From Nocardia flavorosea NBRC 108225 (GTDB lineage: Bacteria > Actinomycetota > Actinomycetes > Mycobacteriales > Mycobacteriaceae): a stretch of 64,000 bases of DNA. The notes under the pieces were generated by a model. The model saw only the letters and a program-made list of their open reading frames with translations, was not told the DNA's origin and did no database searches. Both the position numbers and the translations under genes were made by a program. The stretch is from positions 156,246 to 220,245 of the forward strand of contig NZ_BDCG01000023.1 of NCBI RefSeq assembly GCF_001613385.1, written 5' to 3'. Position 1 is the stretch's first letter; the number at the start of each line of letters is the position of its first letter. Below, one piece after another: positions 8,347-17,760 of the stretch.

Positions 8347-11166
8347 GTGACCCAGAGCTTCGCAGACCGGCATATCGGACCCGACGGCGCCGGGTTCGCG
8401 CATATCCTCGCCGAGATCGGTATCGCCTCCGCCGAGGATCTCGTCGCCGCCGCGCTGCCCGCCGGAATCCTCGACACCTACCCACCCGCGGCAGGTACCG
8501 ACCCGCTCGCGGGCCTGCCGCCGGCCGCGAGCGAGCACGAGGTGCTGGCCGAACTGGCCGCGCTCGCGGCCACCGATAAGGTCGCCACCTCGATGATCGG
8601 GCTCGGCTATTACGACACCCTGACCCCGCCCGTGCTGGTACGCAACCTGCTGGAGAATCCGGCCTGGTACACCGCCTACACGCCTTACCAGCCCGAGATC
8701 AGTCAGGGCCGGCTCGAAGCGCTGCTCAATTTCCAGACCATGGTCACCGATCTGACCGGTATGGATGTGGCGAACGCGTCGATGCTGGACGAGGCCACCG
8801 CGGCCGCCGAGGCGATGACGTTGATGCACCGGGCAGGCCGCGGTCGCGGTACCCGTCTGGTGGTCGACAGCGATCTGTTCCCGCAGACCCGCACCGTGCT
8901 GACGACCCGCGCCGAACCGCTCGGCATCGAGATCGTCGAGGCCGATCTGGCCGGCGACGGGCTGCCCGGCGGCGAGTTCTTCGGTGTGCTGGTGCAGGTG
9001 CCGGGGGCGTCCGGGCGTGTGGTGGACTGGACCGGCGTCATCGCGCAGGCCCATGAGCGTGGCGCGCTGGTCGCCGCCGGCGCGGATCTACTCGCCCTTA
9101 CGCTGATCACCCCGCCCGGGGAGCAAGGCGCCGATATCTGTTTCGGGACCACGCAACGGTTCGGTGTGCCGATGGGCTTCGGCGGCCCGCATGCCGGTTA
9201 TCTCGCGGTGCGCACCGCCCAGGCACGGCAGCTGCCCGGCCGCCTGGTCGGGGTGTCCAAGGACGCCGACGGCACCCTTGCCTACCGGCTGGCGCTGCAG
9301 ACCCGGGAGCAGCATATTCGCCGGGAGAAGGCCACCTCCAACATCTGCACCGCGCAGGTGCTGCTGGCGATCGTCGCCGGCATGTATGCCTGCTACCACG
9401 GCGCCAACGGGTTGCGGGCCATCGCGCGGCGGGTACACGGGCATGCCGAGCAGCTCGCGGCCGCGCTGGGGCAGGCACTCGTGCACGACAGGTATTTCGA
9501 CACCGTCCTGGCCCGGGTGCCCGGGCACGCCGAAAGTGTGGTCGCCAAGGCCGCGGCGCGCGGGATAAACCTGCGCCTGGTGGACGACGACCACGTCGCC
9601 GTCGCCTGTGACGAGGCGACGACCGGCGACCATATCGCCGCGGTCCTGGACGCGTTCGGCGTCGCGCCCGCCGAACCCGCCTGCGCGGATATCGCCGACC
9701 GCACCTCGGAGTTCCTCACTCACCCGGTGTTCCAGCGGTATCACACCGAAACAGCCATGGTGCGGTACCTGCGGGCGCTGTCGGACAAGGACATCGCGCT
9801 GGACCGCAGCATGATTCCGCTCGGCTCCTGCACCATGAAACTCAATGCGACCGCGGAGATGGAGCCGATCACCTGGCCCGGCTTCGCCCGGCTGCACCCC
9901 TACGCGCCGGCCACCGATGCACCCGGCCTTCGGCGCGTGATCGACGATCTGGAGCGCTGGCTGGCCGAGATCACCGGATACGACTCGGTGAGCCTGCAGC
10001 CGAACGCCGGTAGCCAGGGCGAGTACGCGGGCTTGCTGGCCATCCGGCGCTACCACCTCGACCGCGGTGATACCGGCCGCGATACCTGCCTCATTCCGTC
10101 CAGCGCCCACGGCACCAACGCCGCTTCGGCGGCCATGGCAGGTCTGCGCGTGGAGGTGGTGAAATGCCGGGCCAACGGTGACGTCGACCTCGACGATCTC
10201 CGCGGCAAGATCGCCGACCATGCCGACCGGCTGGCCTGCATCATGATCACCTACCCGTCCACGCACGGCGTATACGAGCACGAGATCGCCGAGCTGTGCG
10301 CGCTGGTCCACGACGCCGGCGGACAAGTCTACGTCGACGGTGCGAACCTGAACGCGCTGGTCGGACTGGCCCGGCCGGGACGGTTCGGCGGTGATGTCAG
10401 CCATCTCAATCTGCACAAGACGTTCTGCATTCCGCACGGCGGCGGCGGTCCCGGTGTCGGCCCGGTCGCGGTGCGCTCGCATCTGGCGCCCTACCTGCCC
10501 GGGGATCCACTGGTCACCGATTCGCACGCTGTCTCGGCAGCGAACTACGGGTCGGCGTCGATTCTGCCGATCACCTGGGCATATATCCGGATGATGGGCG
10601 CCGACGGTCTACGCCGCGCCACCCTCACCGCGATCGCCTCGGCGAACTACCTGGCACGCCGGCTGGGTGAGTTCTATCCAGTGCTCTACACCGGTGCCGG
10701 CGATATGGTCGCGCACGAATGCATCCTGGATCTGCGCGAGATCACCAAACGCACCGGCGTCACTGTCGACGATGTCGCCAAACGGCTGGCCGACTACGGT
10801 TTCCACGCCCCCACCATGAGCTTCCCGGTGGCAGGCACCCTCATGGTGGAGCCGACCGAGAGCGAGGATCTCGCCGAACTCGACGAGTTCGCCGACGCGA
10901 TGATCGCCATCCGCGGCGAGATCGACCGGGTCGCCGCGGGGGAGTGGCCGGTGGAGGACAGCCCGCTGCGCAACGCCCCTCATACGGCAGCCTGCCTGGT
11001 CGCCGACTGGGATCACCCCTACAGCCGGGAGGTCGCGGTGTATCCGCACGGGCTCGCGCATACCCGCGCCAAGGTGTGGCCTGCGGTGCGCCGGATCGAC
11101 GGCGCGTTCGGCGACCGCAATCTGGTCTGCACGTGCCCGCCGCTGGATGCCTACACCGACCGATGA
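8347..11166 (+). CDS. gcvP: glycine dehydrogenase (aminomethyl-transferring), P protein
   Basis: 939-aa PLP enzyme that decarboxylates glycine and loads the aminomethyl group onto lipoyl-GcvH. The single-chain form has both halves: an N-terminal pseudo-catalytic half (SFADRHIGPDG, then MIGLGYYDTLTPPVL) and a C-terminal catalytic half with PLP Lys691 in HLNLHKTFCIPHGGGGPG. The Gly-rich SQGEYAGLLAIRRYH and SSAHGTNAASA blocks are intact. GTG 8347 is chosen from AGGGAG at 8336-8341 and from the normal N-terminus; GTG 8344 is possible. It is controlled by the tandem glycine riboswitch immediately upstream and followed by a strong terminator. Confidence 0.97.
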   Translation: MTQSFADRHIGPDGAGFAHILAEIGIASAEDLVAAALPAGILDTYPPAAGTDPLAGLPPAASEHEVLAELAALAATDKVATSMIGLGYYDTLTPPVLVRNLLENPAWYTAYTPYQPEISQGRLEALLNFQTMVTDLTGMDVANASMLDEATAAAEAMTLMHRAGRGRGTRLVVDSDLFPQTRTVLTTRAEPLGIEIVEADLAGDGLPGGEFFGVLVQVPGASGRVVDWTGVIAQAHERGALVAAGADLLALTLITPPGEQGADICFGTTQRFGVPMGFGGPHAGYLAVRTAQARQLPGRLVGVSKDADGTLAYRLALQTREQHIRREKATSNICTAQVLLAIVAGMYACYHGANGLRAIARRVHGHAEQLAAALGQALVHDRYFDTVLARVPGHAESVVAKAAARGINLRLVDDDHVAVACDEATTGDHIAAVLDAFGVAPAEPACADIADRTSEFLTHPVFQRYHTETAMVRYLRALSDKDIALDRSMIPLGSCTMKLNATAEMEPITWPGFARLHPYAPATDAPGLRRVIDDLERWLAEITGYDSVSLQPNAGSQGEYAGLLAIRRYHLDRGDTGRDTCLIPSSAHGTNAASAAMAGLRVEVVKCRANGDVDLDDLRGKIADHADRLACIMITYPSTHGVYEHEIAELCALVHDAGGQVYVDGANLNALVGLARPGRFGGDVSHLNLHKTFCIPHGGGGPGVGPVAVRSHLAPYLPGDPLVTDSHAVSAANYGSASILPITWAYIRMMGADGLRRATLTAIASANYLARRLGEFYPVLYTGAGDMVAHECILDLREITKRTGVTVDDVAKRLADYGFHAPTMSFPVAGTLMVEPTESEDLAELDEFADAMIAIRGEIDRVAAGEWPVEDSPLRNAPHTAACLVADWDHPYSREVAVYPHGLAHTRAKVWPAVRRIDGAFGDRNLVCTCPPLDAYTDR

Positions 11167-11172
11167 GCCGAC

Positions 11173-11205
11173 GAACCCCGCGTCCCGGGTAGGGGCGCGG
11201 GGTTC
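11173..11205 (+). terminator. strong terminator after gcvP
   Basis: A perfect 10-bp stem GAACCCCGCG (11173-11182) / CGCGGGGTTC (11196-11205) begins six bases after the gcvP stop codon. The loop is 13 bases and no U-tract follows. Confidence 0.75.
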
Positions 11206-11283
11206 ACGATACGGCCGGGTCCAGTGAGCGCGATCGGTGCCGGAAACCGACTGCGCCGGGGCGGCGAGGCGTGCCGCCCGGCC

Positions 11284-11325
11284 CGCTCCGGTGCCGGGGC
11301 GGCGCGCTCCGGTGCCGGGGCGGCG
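11284..11325. repeat. 21-bp tandem repeat, two exact copies
   Basis: Two identical 21-bp units (11284-11304 and 11305-11325, each starting CGCTCCGGTGCC) are followed by a truncated third start at 11326. They lie between the convergent gcvP and dicarboxylate-carrier genes, directly after the latter's stop codon. Confidence 0.85.
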
Positions 11326-11336
11326 CGCTCCCGGTA

Positions 11337-12695
11337 TCAGGACGGGACGAGGGCCTTCGGTTCGGTCCCCGTCGGCGGAGCCGGTTCGTCGCCGTGTTCG
11401 TCCACCAGCGTCTGCTCGTCGAACGGCAGTTTGCGATCCAGGACGTCACGGACCCGGGCAGGCTCGATGGTTCCGGTCCAGGTACCCACGAGCACCGTGG
11501 CCACCGCATTACCGGAGAAATTGGTGAGCGCCCGCGCCTCGGACATGAACCGGTCGATACCGACGATCAACCCGACACCGTCGAGGAGTTCCGGCCGGTG
11601 GCTCTGCAGGCCGCCCGCAAGGGTGGCCAGACCGGCGCCGGTGACCCCGGCAGCACCCTTGGATGCCACGATCATGAACAGCAGCAGGCCCAACTGCTCA
11701 CTGAGGCCGAGTGGCTGCCCCATCGCATCGGCGATGAAGATCGACGCCATGGTCAGGTAGATGGCGGTGCCGTCCAGGTTGAACGAGTAGCCGGTCGGCA
11801 CGACGACACCGACGGTGGTGCGTTCCACTCCCAGATGCTCCATCTTCGCGATCAGGCGTGGCAGTGCCGATTCCGAGGACGAGGTGGCCACGATGAGCAG
11901 ATACTCCCGCGCCAGGTAGCGGCACAGTTTGAAGATCGAGACGCGGGCGATCAGCCGGACGAGCACCCCGAGCACACCGAAGACGAACAGCAGGCAGGTC
12001 AGGTAGAACGCGATCATCAGGGTCCCCAATTGGACGACCGCGTCGAGTCCGGTCCTGCCGACCACGTTGGCGATCGCTCCGAACGCGCCGATCGGGGCGA
12101 GCCAGAGGATCATCACCAGAATCCGGAAGACGAGCTTCTGGATCAGTGTGACCGCGCGCAGGATCGGCTCGCCGGACGAGCCCATCGCCTGTACCGCGAA
12201 ACCTACGAGCAATGCGACGAAAAGAGCTTGGAGCACGCTCCCCGCGGTGAGCGACGAAACCAGGGTGGTGGGAATGATGCCGTGCAGGAATTCCACTGTG
12301 CCACCAGCGGCATGTGCCTGTTCGGCGTATTGCGTGCCCTGCCCGGCCGAGCCCGTGATATCCAGTCCGGTCCCCGGATCGAGCAGATTGCCGACCAGCA
12401 GTCCGGCACCCAGGGCCACGGTCGACATCACCAGGAAGTACGCGATGGCCATACCGCCCACCTTGCCGACCGTTGCGGCCGCGCGTACCGAACCGATGCC
12501 GAGCACGATCGTGCAGAAGATCACCGGCGCGATCATCATCTTGATCAGGTCGACGAACATGGTGCCCAGTGGTACCAGTGCCCGGCCGGTGCCCGGCGCG
12601 AGCCAGCCGATCAGTATGCCGGCCACCACGGCGACGATAACCGCCAGATAGAGCCAGTGGGTGCGATCGCGTCGCGTGCGAGTCCGGTCGTCCAT
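11337..12695 (-). CDS. dicarboxylate/amino acid:cation symporter (DctA/GltP family)
   Basis: 452-aa secondary transporter of the DAACS family that brings in C4-dicarboxylates or acidic amino acids with Na+ or H+. The family signatures are clear: the serine-rich loop SSSESALPRLIAKMEHLG, followed by VVPTGYSFNLDGTAIYLTMA, which forms the substrate site. Eight or so hydrophobic helices are visible. ATG 12695 is preferred over upstream frame extensions because GGGAGGAG precedes it by 8 bases. It diverges from a DcuS/CitA-type sensor kinase, which makes a C4-dicarboxylate substrate (succinate, malate, fumarate) likely. The same SSSES/PTGYSFN pattern occurs in E. coli DctA. Confidence 0.88.
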   Translation of the reverse strand: MDDRTRTRRDRTHWLYLAVIVAVVAGILIGWLAPGTGRALVPLGTMFVDLIKMMIAPVIFCTIVLGIGSVRAAATVGKVGGMAIAYFLVMSTVALGAGLLVGNLLDPGTGLDITGSAGQGTQYAEQAHAAGGTVEFLHGIIPTTLVSSLTAGSVLQALFVALLVGFAVQAMGSSGEPILRAVTLIQKLVFRILVMILWLAPIGAFGAIANVVGRTGLDAVVQLGTLMIAFYLTCLLFVFGVLGVLVRLIARVSIFKLCRYLAREYLLIVATSSSESALPRLIAKMEHLGVERTTVGVVVPTGYSFNLDGTAIYLTMASIFIADAMGQPLGLSEQLGLLLFMIVASKGAAGVTGAGLATLAGGLQSHRPELLDGVGLIVGIDRFMSEARALTNFSGNAVATVLVGTWTGTIEPARVRDVLDRKLPFDEQTLVDEHGDEPAPPTGTEPKALVPS

Positions 12696-12730
12696 GACCT
12701 GATCTCCTCCCGGTTGTAGTGAGTGGGTGC

Positions 12731-12789
12731 GGTGGACTCGGCCACCGCGACCCATGGAGAATGGTGGACCAGCGCGTGACTTCCGTCAC
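12731..12789. promoter_or_regulatory. divergent control region with two inverted repeats
   Basis: Between the divergent carrier and sensor-kinase genes lie GGTGG-N6-CCACC (12731-12746) and GTGAC-N4-GTCAC (12776-12789). Either could be the binding site of the DcuR/CitB-type response regulator encoded at 14370. This is inference from position and symmetry. Confidence 0.4.
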
Positions 12790-12822
12790 TGTTTAGTGCA
12801 TTTCGTTCATGTGGAGGTATTG

Positions 12823-14373
12823 GTGCGTTCCGGCCGGTGGTCGCTCGCCCGACAGGTGTTCGCCCTGCAATTGGTGCTGTTGGTGCTGGTCACCGGACTC
12901 TGGTCGGGTTACGCGGTGCTCGACGCGCGCCGCGACAGCGACCGCACCGCCACCCGGGAGGTCACCGATATCGCCGTGACCGTCGCCGCCGCGCCGTCCA
13001 CCGCCGCGGCGGTGGGGTCCCCGGATCCGACCGCGCTGCTGCAACCGGTGACCGAACGTATCCGCAAGGCCACCGGGGTGGATTTCATCGTGGTGATGGC
13101 TCCCGACCGGACCCGCTTCACCCATACCGACCCGGCGCGGATCGGCCGGCCCTTCACCGGCAACATCGATCGGGCACTGGCCGGTGCCACGTTCAGCGAG
13201 ACCTATACGGGAAGTCTGGGGCCTTCCATCCGCGCGGTGACACCGGTCCGCGACGACGGACAGGTGGTCGCACTGGTCTCCGCGGGCGTCACCCGGGCCG
13301 CGATCGGTGACCGATTCGCCGAACAGCTGCCGATCGTCCTCGGTGTGGCAGCCCTGGGATTGTTCGTGGCGGCCACCGGATCGCTTTTGCTGAACCGCAG
13401 GCTGCACAGGCAGACCCGGGGACTGGCGCCCGCGCAGCTGTGGGCCATGTACGAGCACCACGATGCGATCCTGCACGCGATGCACGAGGGGTTGCTGGTG
13501 TTCGGGCCGGCCGGTGCGCAGGCGGAGGTCGTCAACGACGAGGCCCGCAGACTGCTGGATCTGCCGCCCGGGCCGGTAACCAGGTCCGACCTGCCGGTTT
13601 CGCTGCGCGGGCCGGCCCGGACGGTCCGGGACGAAACGCATGTGACCGCCGACCGGGTCCTGCTGGTCAATCAGGACATCGTCGATCTGGGCCGGCGCGC
13701 GAACGGCACGGTGACCACCATCCGTGATCACACCGAGCTGCGCACGGTTCTCGGCGAGCTCGATACGGTGCGCGGTTTTGCGGAATCGCTGCGGGCACAG
13801 GCGCACGAATCGGCCAACCGGCTGCACACCGTGGTCACCATGGTGGAGCTCGGCCGTTACCGGGAGGCAGTGGAATTCGCCACCGCCGAACTCGAGCTGT
13901 CCCAGGCACTCATCGATCGGCTTCTGGCCGAGGTGGGTGATCCGGTGCTGGCGGCGCTGTTGCTCGGCAAGGTGAACGAGGCCGCCGAACGCGATATCGA
14001 ACTCACCGTCACCGCCGAGACCGGTCTCGATTCGGTGGCCCCGCTGTCCAGCCGGGAAGCGGTGACGCTGGTGGGTAATCTGATCGACAACGCGATCGAC
14101 GCCGCGGCCGGCGACGCCGACGCGTGGGTGGAGGTGACCGTGCGCGCGGATGCGAGCACGCTGCTGGTGCGGGTGGCCGACAGCGGCCCCGGCCTGCCCC
14201 CGGAAAGTTTCCTGCGGGCCGCCGAACGGGGCTATTCCACCAAGAGCCGGCATCACGGACTGGGCTTGGCCCTGGTTCATGGGCTGGTGGTCCGGCACGG
14301 TGGCGCCGTCACGACCGCGACCGTGCCGGAAAGCGCGATCACGGTGAGCATTCCACGGAAGGCGGGGGCATGA
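12823..14373 (+). CDS. sensor histidine kinase, DcuS/CitA family
   Basis: 516 aa. Two transmembrane helices (about 12-32 and 170-190) flank an extracytoplasmic sensor domain with FIVVMAPDRTRFTHTDPARIG, the PAS-like fold that binds citrate or C4-dicarboxylates in this family. A cytosolic linker (ALWAMYEHHDAILHAM-like) and PAS region follow. Phospho-acceptor His328 is in AQAHESANRLH, the N box is NLIDNAIDAA and the G box DSGPGLPPE. GTG 12823 is chosen from GTGGAGG at 12811-12817; GTG 12811 is possible. It overlaps the response regulator gene by 4 bp and diverges from a DctA-type carrier, so it most likely senses extracellular dicarboxylate. Confidence 0.92.
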   Translation: MRSGRWSLARQVFALQLVLLVLVTGLWSGYAVLDARRDSDRTATREVTDIAVTVAAAPSTAAAVGSPDPTALLQPVTERIRKATGVDFIVVMAPDRTRFTHTDPARIGRPFTGNIDRALAGATFSETYTGSLGPSIRAVTPVRDDGQVVALVSAGVTRAAIGDRFAEQLPIVLGVAALGLFVAATGSLLLNRRLHRQTRGLAPAQLWAMYEHHDAILHAMHEGLLVFGPAGAQAEVVNDEARRLLDLPPGPVTRSDLPVSLRGPARTVRDETHVTADRVLLVNQDIVDLGRRANGTVTTIRDHTELRTVLGELDTVRGFAESLRAQAHESANRLHTVVTMVELGRYREAVEFATAELELSQALIDRLLAEVGDPVLAALLLGKVNEAAERDIELTVTAETGLDSVAPLSSREAVTLVGNLIDNAIDAAAGDADAWVEVTVRADASTLLVRVADSGPGLPPESFLRAAERGYSTKSRHHGLGLALVHGLVVRHGGAVTTATVPESAITVSIPRKAGA

Positions 14374-15083
14374 TCAGCGTGCTGATCGTCGAGGACGAGC
14401 CACTCATCGCCGAAGCGCATCAGGCCTATCTCGATCGGATCGCCGGTTTCCGGGCCGTCGGGGTCGCGCGGACCGGCCGGGATGCGCTGCGGTCGGTGGC
14501 TGCCGCGGCGGCCACGGAGGCACCGGTCGATCTGGTGCTGCTGGATATCGGCCTGCCCGATATGACCGGGCTCGAGGTCGCGGCGACTCTGGTGGGGCAG
14601 CGGCCGCGGCCGGACGTCATTGCGATCACCTCGGCCCGCGACCTGGCTCTGGTGCATGCCGCCGTCGCCCACGGCGTGGTCCTCTATCTGCTGAAACCGT
14701 TCACCTTTGCGGCTTTTCGGGACAAGCTGGAACGCTACCGCGAATACCGGACGGCGCTGCCCACCGGCGAGTCCGCCGCGACCCAGGCCGATATCGACCG
14801 TGCCCTGGCAGTGCTGCGCACCCCGGCACGGAACCAGGGCACACCGAAGGGGGTCGCGCCCGGCACGCTCGACGAGGTCACCCGCACGGTTCGCGCGGCG
14901 CCGGACGGGCTCACCGCTGCCGATGTCGCGATATCGGTCGGTGTTTCCCGGATCACCGCGTGGCGGTATCTCGAGCGGCTCGCCGAGGACGGTGTGGTGG
15001 ACCGGCGCTCCGACTACGGCCGGGCCGGTCGCCCGCGCACCCGTTATCGCTGGCAGGACGCCCGCGGCGGGCAGCCCGGATGA
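14370..15083 (+). CDS. response regulator, CitB/DcuR family
   Basis: 237 aa. The receiver domain (1-120) has acidic pocket E8-D9, phospho-acceptor Asp59 in LVLLDIGLPDMTG, and Lys109 in LLKPF. The C-terminal domain (about 165-225) is a winged helix-turn-helix with LTAADVAISVGVSRITAWRY, typical of CitB-type regulators. The start ATG overlaps the kinase stop codon (ATGA), indicating translational coupling. Expected target is the carrier promoter between 12695 and 12823. It ends 7 bp from the convergent VWA gene. Confidence 0.92.
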   Translation: MISVLIVEDEPLIAEAHQAYLDRIAGFRAVGVARTGRDALRSVAAAAATEAPVDLVLLDIGLPDMTGLEVAATLVGQRPRPDVIAITSARDLALVHAAVAHGVVLYLLKPFTFAAFRDKLERYREYRTALPTGESAATQADIDRALAVLRTPARNQGTPKGVAPGTLDEVTRTVRAAPDGLTAADVAISVGVSRITAWRYLERLAEDGVVDRRSDYGRAGRPRTRYRWQDARGGQPG

Positions 15084-15090
15084 GCGCTGT

Positions 15091-16758
15091 TCAGGGGGTG
15101 GTGAGCGCCTCGACCATCGCGGTGCCGAAGGCGAGATCGTTACTGCTCGGCAGCACGGTGTAACTGCCGCCGGTGCGCTCGGTGAGCATGCGCAGCGAAT
15201 CGGAGCCCGCACCGCCGACGACGATGACGTCGATACGGACAGGGGTGGCGGAGTTGCCCGCCTCATCGATGCGGGTGAGGAGGTCCTCACCGGTGATCTC
15301 CGAACTGTCCTCCGGGCCATCGGTGACCAGCAGGATCGAATTGGTGCGGTCGGCGGCATAGTTCTCGATCGCGTTGCGATAGGCGGCCAGCAGCGCCGGG
15401 AGGCAGTCGTCGGTATCTGCTGCCGCCGCCTCGATATCGCCCAGTGAACCCATGAGCGTCCCGCGGTGCTCGTCGGTGAGCGCGGCGGTGCCGACGACCA
15501 CGTCGTACGGGCTGCCGCCGGTATTCGCACCGAAGGTCCATATCCCCAGGCCGAATTCGGGGGGCATCACGTTGACGGTCGAGGCCAGGGCGCCGACGGC
15601 ATTGGTCAGCCGGCTCTGCTCGCCGTCGGTGGTGGTCATCGATGCCGAAACATCCACGAGGGCGGTCGCGTGCACGCCGAGGACCGGGTTGTCGAGAACG
15701 GCGCGGAGCCGGTCCAGCGCGACCCGCGGCGGGGCAGGGACCGGGGTGGCCGGTGGGGCGGCGAAACCGGCCGCGATCAGATCACGTTGCTGTTCCGGTT
15801 TGCGCAGGTACTCGGCGAACAGGCCGGCGATGAGATTCTCGGCCTTGTCCACCCACGGCCCGGACATCACGGCGGCCGGATAGTCGGCCACGGGTGCCGC
15901 GCCGGCCGGGAGATAGTAGGTGGCGCCGGGGTTCGCGGCGAGCAACCGCTGAGTCACCGGCACCGCGTGGACCGCGGCCTCCGCCGGGGCGTCCGCCGAC
16001 AGTGCCGTGATCGCCGCCGAGGTGTCCGTCACCTCCGGCGCGGCGGCCGCCAGCGCGGAGACAGCGGAAACGGCCTGCCCGCCGGTCGCCGCCTCCTCGG
16101 TGAGCGGCTCGGTTCCGGAGATGGCGCCGGCGACCGCGGCGGCCGCCGCCAGGGTGGTGTCGCCCGGCGGCAGCGCCAACTGCAAGCCGTTCCAGCCCGG
16201 CAGGCCGATGGCTTCCAGCGAACCCTGTTGCAGCCGGGGCAGATCCGCCCACGAGGTCTGAGTGGCGGCGAGCGCGTGACGAAGCACTTCGGGGACGGCC
16301 AGCACGATCGGGCTGGATGCGATGGAGCGCGGTGTGCCCTCGATCAGACCGGGCACCCGCATCGATTCGACCTGCCTGGTCGATACCGGAATCCACAGAG
16401 CGGGACGGGGTCCGAGCACGGGATTCCAGGTGGCGTCGGAGGTGAAGGCGGCGACCATATCGGTGGCCGGCCGCTCGGTGACCACTACCTCGGCACAATG
16501 GTCGAGGACCACCGGCCGGGCCTCGTTGTAGCGGGCCGCGATGGTGCGCACCGGATCGGCGATCTCCGGGTCGACGGTGACATCCAGGATGGCCGGACCT
16601 TCCGCACACGTGCCGCCGGCGGTCGTCCCGCCCGCCGAATCCGGCCGTAATTGCCACCAGCCGACAATGACCGCAAGCAGGGCCACGACCACCAGCGCGG
16701 TGATCACCGGCCCCTTGCTGATTTCCCGGGAAGAGCCGGTGCTGCGATGGGTACCCAC
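15091..16758 (-). CDS. membrane-anchored protein: substrate-binding-like domain plus VWA domain
   Basis: 555 aa. A single N-terminal hydrophobic helix (about 17-35) anchors or exports the protein. Residues about 55-330 resemble an extracellular solute-binding fold (WIPVSTRQVESM, SPIVLAVPEVL, PAAVMSGPWVDK). Residues about 345-555 form a von Willebrand factor A domain with MIDAS D369-x-S371-x-S373 (DVSAS) and LLVTDGPED. VWA domains bind protein partners through a divalent metal. A similar protein (Rv1836c) lies beside glcB in M. tuberculosis, so position is conserved. Role unknown; cell envelope location is inferred. Confidence 0.85.
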   Translation of the reverse strand: MGTHRSTGSSREISKGPVITALVVVALLAVIVGWWQLRPDSAGGTTAGGTCAEGPAILDVTVDPEIADPVRTIAARYNEARPVVLDHCAEVVVTERPATDMVAAFTSDATWNPVLGPRPALWIPVSTRQVESMRVPGLIEGTPRSIASSPIVLAVPEVLRHALAATQTSWADLPRLQQGSLEAIGLPGWNGLQLALPPGDTTLAAAAAVAGAISGTEPLTEEAATGGQAVSAVSALAAAAPEVTDTSAAITALSADAPAEAAVHAVPVTQRLLAANPGATYYLPAGAAPVADYPAAVMSGPWVDKAENLIAGLFAEYLRKPEQQRDLIAAGFAAPPATPVPAPPRVALDRLRAVLDNPVLGVHATALVDVSASMTTTDGEQSRLTNAVGALASTVNVMPPEFGLGIWTFGANTGGSPYDVVVGTAALTDEHRGTLMGSLGDIEAAAADTDDCLPALLAAYRNAIENYAADRTNSILLVTDGPEDSSEITGEDLLTRIDEAGNSATPVRIDVIVVGGAGSDSLRMLTERTGGSYTVLPSSNDLAFGTAMVEALTTP

Positions 16759-16869
16759 AGGCAGTCAGTCTAAGGAGCACAACCGATCGTGGCGCTACGG
16801 ACAGCGCTGCCCACGACGCCGGGGCGGCGCGGACAGCACCGCCTCCGGCGTCGTACCGGGTTGTGCCGG

Positions 16870-17118
16870 TTACTCGCGGATCATCTTTCCCCGGTCGAAT
16901 TCGTGCCCGCCCCACACCCCGGACTGGCCCGTCCGTTCGGCGAAGCCGCGGCAGTCCGGCCGGATCGGGCACCGGCCGCAGACAGCACGCGCGTACTCGA
17001 AGTCCTGCGATGGATACGGAAACCACGCTTCGTGGTTCGGGTCGCCACGGCAGGCGGCGCGATGCCAGCCGTGGCTGTCGGATATGGGCAGCAGATCTGC
17101 CAGCACTTCGACGGTCAT
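16870..17118 (-). CDS. WhiB-family iron-sulfur transcriptional regulator
   Basis: 82-aa WhiB protein. The four cluster-binding cysteines are C23, C47, C50 and C56 (C...CGRCPIRPDC), followed by the GVWGG turn that contacts the sigma factor and a short basic C-terminus (FDRGKMIRE). It has a strong ribosome binding site, GAAAGGAGGGG, before ATG 17118. WhiB proteins hold a [4Fe-4S] cluster sensitive to O2 and NO and act with SigA. Which WhiB subgroup it belongs to cannot be settled by eye. It lies 27 bp downstream of the HNH endonuclease gene on the same strand. Confidence 0.93.
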   Translation of the reverse strand: MTVEVLADLLPISDSHGWHRAACRGDPNHEAWFPYPSQDFEYARAVCGRCPIRPDCRGFAERTGQSGVWGGHEFDRGKMIRE

Positions 17119-17145
17119 ATCGATCCCCTCCTTTCGCGGATCGGT

Positions 17146-17703
17146 TCAGGGTGTCGCGGCCAGGTGCTTCCACACCTGCCGCTGTTCACGGGCCAGCGGT
17201 TGGGGCGCCCGCGGCTCCCAGAGCAGCCGCATGCCCGCCTCTTCGGGGGTACGGTCGGCCTTGCCGGTGTTGCAGGGCACACAGCAGGCGATCAGGTTCT
17301 CCCAGGTGTTGGGTCCGCCCCGGCTGCGTGGCCGGATGTGGTCGACGGTCGGTGCCCAGTCGCCGCAGTACCCGCACCGGTTGCCGTCGCGGCGCAGCAC
17401 CGCGGCATGGGTAGCCCGGCTGCCCGGCGACCGGACGGTGATGTGAGCGAGGTACCGGTAGCGCACCAGCCGGATGGTCTCGGGCAGCAGGATCTCGGTG
17501 TGCCGGGACCGGATCGGGAAATGCGGCCGGCGCACCACGACCGATTCGGCGATCCCGCCGACCAGCAGCACCACTGCCCGGTCGGCGGTGACCTGGTCCA
17601 GTGCCTCGTAACTGGCGTTGAGCACCAGCACTCGGCTGTGTATCCAATTGTCCGGCGTGAGAGTCACCGGTCCGGCGACAGCAGGAATCGGCATAGGAAT
17701 CAC
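17146..17703 (-). CDS. HNH endonuclease family protein
   Basis: 185 aa. A zinc-ribbon-stabilised HNH module occupies residues about 105-150: C110-x2-C113 (CGYCG), D121-H122 (TVDHIRPRSRGG), N136 (WENLI) and C141-x2-C144-N145 (CCVPCNTGK). The N-terminal 100 residues contain VLVLNASYEALDQV, common to the chromosomal actinobacterial HNH proteins of this type. These are probably house-keeping nucleases rather than restriction enzymes. The frame starts at GTG 17703; ATG 17694 is three codons in. No strong ribosome site is visible, which is notable beside the well-placed site of the short frame upstream. Confidence 0.88.
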   Translation of the reverse strand: MIPMPIPAVAGPVTLTPDNWIHSRVLVLNASYEALDQVTADRAVVLLVGGIAESVVVRRPHFPIRSRHTEILLPETIRLVRYRYLAHITVRSPGSRATHAAVLRRDGNRCGYCGDWAPTVDHIRPRSRGGPNTWENLIACCVPCNTGKADRTPEEAGMRLLWEPRAPQPLAREQRQVWKHLAATP

Positions 17704-17760
17704 CAGGTTTCGACGGCCGGGGACGACCCGGACTTCAACAGGGGAGAGAATGCGAACGCG

